From Tubulanus polymorphus (Eukaryota > Nemertea > Palaeonemertea > Tubulaniformes > Tubulanidae): 64,000 nt of DNA. The stretch lies in contig NC_134027.1 of NCBI RefSeq assembly GCF_964204645.1, positions 26,958,485 to 27,022,484 of the forward strand, in the 5' to 3' direction. This document shows positions 61,681 to 64,000 of this stretch, one piece after another; the first letter of the stretch is position 1, and each line of letters starts with the position of its first letter. Position numbers and translations under genes: made by a program. The notes beneath the pieces were generated by a model. It did no database searches, had not been told where the DNA came from, and saw only the letters and a list, made by a program, of their open reading frames with translations.

Positions 61681-64000
61681 AATGAAATTTCCAAATGTCT
61701 CCTCGGACTCAATACTTCATTCAATGGTTTCAGCTTTATCCTAAAATATTCATCTTCGGGAATGTGAGAAGATGACAATTAGGAAGTCATCGAAGCATTG
61801 AATAAAATATGGCCTCAAAGAAACATTTCGGACTCTATTTTCTTATTGTGGTATTTTATGTAAGAAATTAAATCATATTGCTTCCGTAAGCCATTTAAAT
61901 CTTTAGTTTTTTTTTTTGCGTTGCAGCTGGCATACTATCTATTTTGATTTCTTCTATAGATATCCCGCCCGATGTAGGAGATACTATTATAAAATGTACG
62001 ACGGATTTTTTTTTCCTACCTCGAAATTGAAATCTACAGAACAAACAATCTGTTCCATACTAGATATAAATTTATTAACATAACAATGGTGAATAGATAA
62101 GCAGAATTTGTCCAAACCGTTGATTTTCAATCGAACTTTCTGTTTTTCTATGAGTGATTGTTTTCTTTCTTTTTTTTATATCGAATTGTATTTTGTCAAT
62201 GTCATCGGCAAACCGAAGCCCATTTGTCGCAGCTGGTCGGAAATTTACTATTATTATTACAACCATACTAGGACATAATTACAATATATCTAATAATTCC
62301 TATTAAAATGAGTTTATGTACGATTGGTCTATTGTAGTGGTTTGAACAGCTGTAAGACTTCGGGCCTGACACCTGGTGTCACATCTATTAATAATCCCGA
62401 ACGTTCATCCGCGATTATGTATCTTTATTATTAGATTATTTCTGTAAAATTCAATCCAACATTGAGGGCCGTGTTGTTATGGTAATTAGAAGGAAATTGC
62501 TCGATTTGAATAGGGTTTTTTTAGATCCCTAGAAAACAGGTGTCCTCGCCGAGGCCAATAAATATATGATTAAATTCTTAAGTTATAATCGATTTATCTT
62601 TGCTTCTACCATTAAATCGTAGATAGTTCGTACAGTTCAGTTTTTTTTAAACCCCGGATGACGTTCTCGGTTAAAATTTGACTCGTTATAACCAGAAGCG
62701 AATATTGAAGATTTTGTCACATCCCATAAGCTAGTGACTTTGATGTCCAAAAAGACAATATCAAGCGTACTCCCACACACTGAAATGAATCAATTTTCTT
62801 AGTTGACAAAATGAAAAAAAAGGTCATTCAAAATTTGATAGACTCATGCAAGTCTCAAAAGTCCCCCCCCCTGGATTTGCCCCAGATAACATTGAAAATG
62901 AACTTATCTTAACTCTGGAATCAAACGAGATATTGATCAGTATCTCGTTCCGCAGTTCTGGGATCAAATTTGACCCTATAGCGAAAACATCTGAAGCGAA
63001 CGAATTAAGAACTTAGGATCGAGAAACTGCTGTTTCATTGATTGCGTAGAGAAATTGGTAAAAACGACGACCAATTTCATCAGTGAATTCATCAGTGACA
63101 AATATCATATCGATGTATAACACATGTTTACGGTGTTTTTAATTGATACTTTTGTTCCATTCGCGATAAATCATCGTAGATGTTAGTAACAGAAGGGACG
63201 AAGAGACGACGTCGCGTTGTATATAGAGTGAAAGAATATGATGACAAAAGCGCGAAGTAACGTAACAAGCTGCTGCGTCCACAGTCCGACGACCGACCGA
63301 GATGATAACTGACAGTTTATTGTTCCGATGTCTTTATCTATTTCACAGTTACCGGTTATCTCTAAATGCAGCTGGTCCCCGGACGACATTCTCTTCATAA
63401 GTTTTATATTTCGAAATATTGAATTGATTAAAGACATAAGTTAATAGTAATCACACATGTGCGTATAGTCAGTTATAATATGTATCAGGTGGTCGCGTTG
63501 ACTATTGTCAGTACCAGCATTTTACAGAACACCGAATGCAATTTATAGTTGAACATTTTAGATGCGTATTAATACCGGATTGTTGTGGCATACGAATGAT
63601 CCTTGATTTGACGCTCAATTCGGTGAATTTTGGAAATAGTTTTAATTTCTCGATGATAATTCTCAACTCTGACGATACTGAAATATATTATCACGATGCA
63701 TTGAGGAAAAGATATTAGTGAGCATTTGAAGTTCACGATGTCAGGAATGACCTTTTAGTTATATGTTTTTTTGTAAATGTGACATTTAGAATAATGGAGC
63801 GATAAGGACCGGAAGCTAAGAGTAACCACTGTAAACTTGACTGAGCGTTTGAAGAATAGTTTGACGGATATAAGAATTACCAGAGGCCCAGGAATTTTGA
63901 ATAGGAGGGAGGTGGGGCAAAAAATTGGAGACCTACACATAATTGGTACAAGAACGTGAGCGCTGTGGGCATGAGGTCCTTTAGAGGGTTTAGGGGCCCA

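Larger units (their letters stand above)
58682..64000. other. No further gene recognised to window end
   Basis: After the putative 3' UTR and AATAAA near 58929 I see only repeats (59745-59960, 60246-60486, 61618-61680), a degraded F3 element at 62885-62975 and AT-rich unique DNA. No open frame here shows a recognisable family. Confidence 0.45.

Overview
This window is nuclear DNA from an animal. Seven split protein genes, plus a tentative small one, have GT-AG introns with matching phases. Coding exons are short (about 50 to 420 bp), introns are mostly 100 to 2000 bp, and intergenic DNA is AT-rich with many tandem repeats and short inverted-repeat elements. The gene set (LDHD, CNBD1, a CD225/dispanin protein, DNAJA2, RARS2, a Rab34/36-type GTPase and a fungal/bacterial-like MGH1-type glycoside hydrolase) fits an invertebrate, perhaps a lophotrochozoan. 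The species level is inference only.

Layout. 1-3006 (+) is the 3' part of LDHD (mitochondrial D-lactate dehydrogenase). 3551-8108 (-) is CNBD1, convergent with LDHD. 9145-9778 (-) is a small proline-rich two-membrane-segment dispanin. 11804-14544 (+) is an unrecognised coiled-coil protein. 16605-22028 (-) is DNAJA2, with a satellite array in the introns on both sides of one coding exon. 22560-26695 (-) is RARS2. 27220-32525 (+) is the MGH1-like hydrolase, head-to-head with RARS2 and interrupted by one in-frame TAG. 33096-35697 (-) is the Rab34/36-type GTPase. 35951-55835 is about 20 kb without a gene I can support, filled with MITE-like elements and minisatellites. 55836-58681 (+) is a TATA-box promoter and a possible two-coding-exon gene for a 43-residue protein. 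The rest holds only repeats.

The genes do not form a pathway. Several act at the mitochondrion or in general housekeeping (LDHD, RARS2, DNAJA2), and RARS2 and the hydrolase may share a divergent promoter of about 525 bp.

The most unusual feature is in CNBD1. A 27-bp minisatellite of about 22 exactly phased copies starts at an exon-intron boundary, and its unit is the last 24 exon bases plus the first 3 intron bases. The 5' splice site is therefore copied again and again. The whole 645-bp intron is open, in frame and a multiple of three, so it could be spliced, partly retained or fully retained without shifting the frame. The same gene has a second exon-derived array, a 90-bp unit, at its stop codon. 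At least eight families of short palindromic (MITE-like) elements are scattered through introns and intergenic DNA, and one of them has grown into its own tandem array near 40.3-40.7 kb.
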